NCBI GenBank assembly: GCA_003153935.1
Contig: PMCA01000033.1
Span: 1 to 14,583 of the forward strand
DNA from: Elusimicrobiota bacterium
GTDB lineage: Bacteria > CAYTYR01 > UBA6262
DNA length: 14,583 nt
Direction of reading: 5' to 3'
Under the pieces are notes generated by a model. The model was not told the origin of the DNA and searched no databases. It worked only from the letters and a program-made list of their open reading frames with translations. Shown one piece after another: positions 12,531-14,583 of this stretch (positions are counted from its first letter, which is position 1; every line of letters begins with the position of its first letter). The position numbers and the translations under genes were made by a program.

Positions 12531-13715
12531 ATGAATTTCTTACAGGAAGCAAAAAAGTTAAAAGCTGAACTGGTGGCTATCCGGCGTCATCTGCATCAGA
12601 ATCCGGAGCTAAGTGGCCAGGAGTACGCGACCAGCAAATATATCAGCGGCCTGCTAAGGAAATGGGGCCTTAAAGTAAAACAGGTTCCTAATACCACGGG
12701 AATTGTAGGTTTGCTTGAACCGCCAACGACTAACGGCCAACGGCGAACGGGTTGTGTTGCTCTCCGGGCGGATATGGACGCTTTGCCAATACAGGAAGAA
12801 ACAGGTAAAATTTACGCTTCGAGAAAATCCGGGGTTATGCATGCCTGCGGCCATGACGGCAACATGACCTGCGTACTGGGAGCGGCCCGACTGTTGGCGC
12901 AGCAAAAAAAACAACTTCGTAAAACCGTTAAATTCATCTTCCAGCCGGCCGAGGAAATTTCTGGCGGAGCCAAATCTATGATCAAGGGTGGGGTTTTGAA
13001 AAATCCACCGGTGGAGATGATCATGGGTTTGCATGTATATATGCCGCTGGCGGCCGGTACCATCGGGATCAAATATGGCCAGATGATGGCGGCGGTGGAT
13101 GAATTTACTTTGACAATTTTAGGCTCGGGTGGGCACGGTGCGGCGCCACAACGGGGCGTGGATGCGATCGCGATCAGCGGGTCGGTGATCACCGCTCTAC
13201 AGCAGATCATTTCGCGTCAGACTGACCCGCTGGATCCGGTAGTATTGACCATCGGAACAATAAACGGCGGTAGCCGCTATAATATATTGGCGGATAAAGT
13301 AGTAATGACCGGCACCGTGCGCACTTTAAATGAGCAGACGCACCACTCCATGCCGGTAACGATAGAAAAAGTGGTCAAAGGTGTGACTGCGGCTTTCGGC
13401 GCTACCTACAGGCTGGAATATAAAGTCCTGGGTTGTTCGCTGGAAAATAACGAGAGCGTCCTGGATAAAATAAAATACGAGACCGGCCAACTTTTAGGCA
13501 CGGAGAAAGTGATAATCCTGAAGCGCCCCTCCATGGGCGGAGAGGATTTTGCCGCTTATCTCGAGACTGTACCGGGCGCTTTTATTTATCTGGGCGCGGG
13601 TAATCCGGCCAAAGGGATCAAATATCCCTGGCATCACTCACGTTTTGATATAGACGAAGAAGCCTTGCCTATAGGGGCGGCTGTCCTGGCGGAAAGTGTC
13701 TGGACCTGGCAATGA
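12531..13715 (+). CDS. M20 family amidohydrolase (hippurate hydrolase/aminoacylase-like)
   Basis: This 394-residue di-metal hydrolase cleaves N-acyl amino acids or similar amides. ATG 12531 with GGGAG 5 bases upstream is preferred over an in-frame TTG at 12519. Metal ligands seen are Cys106 and His108 (MHACGHDG), Glu141/Glu142 (QPAEE), His168 (GLHVY) and His368/369 in HHSRFDIDE; Asp81 lies in RADMDALPIQE. The dimerisation domain starts around 185 with SGGHGAAPQ. A cysteine as first metal ligand is typical of the amidohydrolase branch (IAA-amino acid hydrolase, N-acetyl-diaminopimelate deacetylase) rather than dipeptidases. The exact substrate is unknown. Residues 65-74 are encoded by a tandem heptamer repeat. 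Its stop codon overlaps the start of the next gene. Confidence 0.93.
   Translation: MNFLQEAKKLKAELVAIRRHLHQNPELSGQEYATSKYISGLLRKWGLKVKQVPNTTGIVGLLEPPTTNGQRRTGCVALRADMDALPIQEETGKIYASRKSGVMHACGHDGNMTCVLGAARLLAQQKKQLRKTVKFIFQPAEEISGGAKSMIKGGVLKNPPVEMIMGLHVYMPLAAGTIGIKYGQMMAAVDEFTLTILGSGGHGAAPQRGVDAIAISGSVITALQQIISRQTDPLDPVVLTIGTINGGSRYNILADKVVMTGTVRTLNEQTHHSMPVTIEKVVKGVTAAFGATYRLEYKVLGCSLENNESVLDKIKYETGQLLGTEKVIILKRPSMGGEDFAAYLETVPGAFIYLGAGNPAKGIKYPWHHSRFDIDEEALPIGAAVLAESVWTWQ
12724..12751. repeat. Four tandem 7-bp units inside the amidohydrolase gene
   Basis: CAACGAC, TAACGGC, CAACGGC and GAACGGG follow one another without gap inside the coding sequence. They encode PTTNGQRRTG (residues 65-74) in the loop between the conserved GIVGLLE strand and the VALRADMDALP strand. 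The period of seven is not a multiple of three, so gain or loss of one unit would shift the frame. Confidence 0.7.
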
Positions 13716-14583
13716 GTACGTTCAAAGTCGCCGCTGCTAAATGTAAGACCTATGAAAAAAGCGAGGTTACGAAAGCTTTAGCCGATCTCCTCGAACCTAT
13801 CGGCGGCCTTGGTGCCTATGTCAAACCTGGCCAAAAAGTGCTTATCAAACCCAATCTCCTGGCTCCACGCTCTCCGGAAACAGCAGTTACTACCCATCCT
13901 GCGCTTATTACCGCTATTGCCGAAGCCATCAAGAAACAGGGAGCCTTGCCGTTTATTGGGGACAGCCCTGGCGGAATGGGCATACTAGATAGCGGATTTA
14001 GCATACTGAAACGGATCGAACAACTATGGGAAATTACTGGCATGAAACAGGCGGCCGATGCCAGTGGGGCCACCCTGGTCAATTTTGAGAAAAGCCGATT
14101 TAAGGAACTGGAACTTTCTCTCGGAAAAAAGAAAATTAAAATACCTATTGCCGCCTGTGTGCTGGAAGATTTTGATGTGGTGATCAATGTCCCCAAATTC
14201 AAGACCCATAACCTGACTGTCACTACCGGCGCCATTAAAAATATGTTTGGCGTGATGCCAGGCATGACCAAAGCGCAATTTCATAAAGTAGCGCCGAAAA
14301 AAGAAGACTTTAGCACATTGATGGTAGCTTTATTTAACCAGGTTGTCCCCCAGCTCAATATCATGGATGGGATAATCGGAATGGAAGGGGAGGGCCCAGG
14401 CTCTAGCGGCACTCCTATCGCTACCGGTTTTTTGCTAGCTGCGGATAATGCTTTGGCCATGGATATTATACAAGCCAGTATAATGGGAATTGCTTTAGAA
14501 AAGGCCCCGGTCATTGCGGCGGCAATAAAAGCTGGCCTGGGGCCAAAAACCCTGGCTGAAATTGACCTACAGGGAGCATCGCT
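13712..14583 (+). CDS. DUF362 domain protein, 3' end outside the window
   Basis: ATG 13712 overlaps the amidohydrolase stop (ATGA), and the frame remains open to the window end: 290 residues seen. DUF362 landmarks are present: KVLIKPNLL (42-50), THPALI (61-66), FIGDSPGG (81-88), VINVPKFKTHNLTVTTGAIKNMFG (158-181) and IMDGIIGMEGEGPG (217-230). The single visible cysteines do not form an iron-sulfur motif; in many members a 4Fe-4S ferredoxin domain follows C-terminally and would be beyond this window. The biochemical role of the family is not firmly known. Overlap with the M20 gene suggests translational coupling, but a joint pathway is not evident. Confidence 0.88.
   Translation, partial: MSTFKVAAAKCKTYEKSEVTKALADLLEPIGGLGAYVKPGQKVLIKPNLLAPRSPETAVTTHPALITAIAEAIKKQGALPFIGDSPGGMGILDSGFSILKRIEQLWEITGMKQAADASGATLVNFEKSRFKELELSLGKKKIKIPIAACVLEDFDVVINVPKFKTHNLTVTTGAIKNMFGVMPGMTKAQFHKVAPKKEDFSTLMVALFNQVVPQLNIMDGIIGMEGEGPGSSGTPIATGFLLAADNALAMDIIQASIMGIALEKAPVIAAAIKAGLGPKTLAEIDLQGAS

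Overview
The window looks like chromosomal DNA of an uncultured anaerobic or microaerophobic diderm bacterium. A TonB-dependent outer-membrane receptor shows that an outer membrane is present. A rubredoxin-superoxide reductase, a class III ribonucleotide reductase-type glycyl radical domain protein and an NAD-dependent L-lactate dehydrogenase point to an anaerobic, probably fermentative life. Gene order and product mix fit little-studied lineages such as Omnitrophota, Elusimicrobiota or Margulisbacteria, but nothing here fixes the phylum; this is a low-confidence inference. There are no transposases, phage genes, tRNAs, rRNAs or CRISPR arrays.

Left part (1-5435, + strand): the 3' part of a large cellobiose-phosphorylase-like protein, an MFS exporter, a 55-residue orphan protein with its own sigma70-type promoter and terminator, then a GH5 glycoside hydrolase closely followed by L-lactate dehydrogenase. 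The carbohydrate enzymes without signal peptides suggest intracellular glycan turnover feeding fermentation.

Centre (5436-6640): a 165-bp imperfect palindrome separates ldh from two monocistronic stress-type genes, each with its own promoter and terminator. The first encodes a 106-residue, cysteine-free protein whose C-terminal part resembles the glycyl-radical tail of anaerobic ribonucleotide reductase (NrdD). The second encodes a rubredoxin-superoxide reductase fusion. Together they suggest oxygen defence and possibly repair of an oxygen-cleaved glycyl radical enzyme, comparable to GrcA/YfiD for pyruvate formate-lyase. This is the most interesting hypothesis in the window.

Middle (6643-9788): a membrane-anchored family 2 glycosyltransferase converges tail to tail with the TonB-dependent receptor on the minus strand. 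The receptor promoter overlaps a GTTAACC/GGTTAAC dyad.

Right part (9789-14583, + strand): a probable operon of a GlcD-type FAD oxidase, AcpS and NnrD with a 4-base overlap and a 9-base gap; then a 35-bp-arm inverted repeat; then an M20 amidohydrolase whose stop overlaps the start of a DUF362 protein that runs off the window.

Three unrelated short-repeat families (GATTACAC-type, TAAGT-type, and an AACGGC-type heptamer inside a coding region) are scattered through the window and are not explained by the genes.
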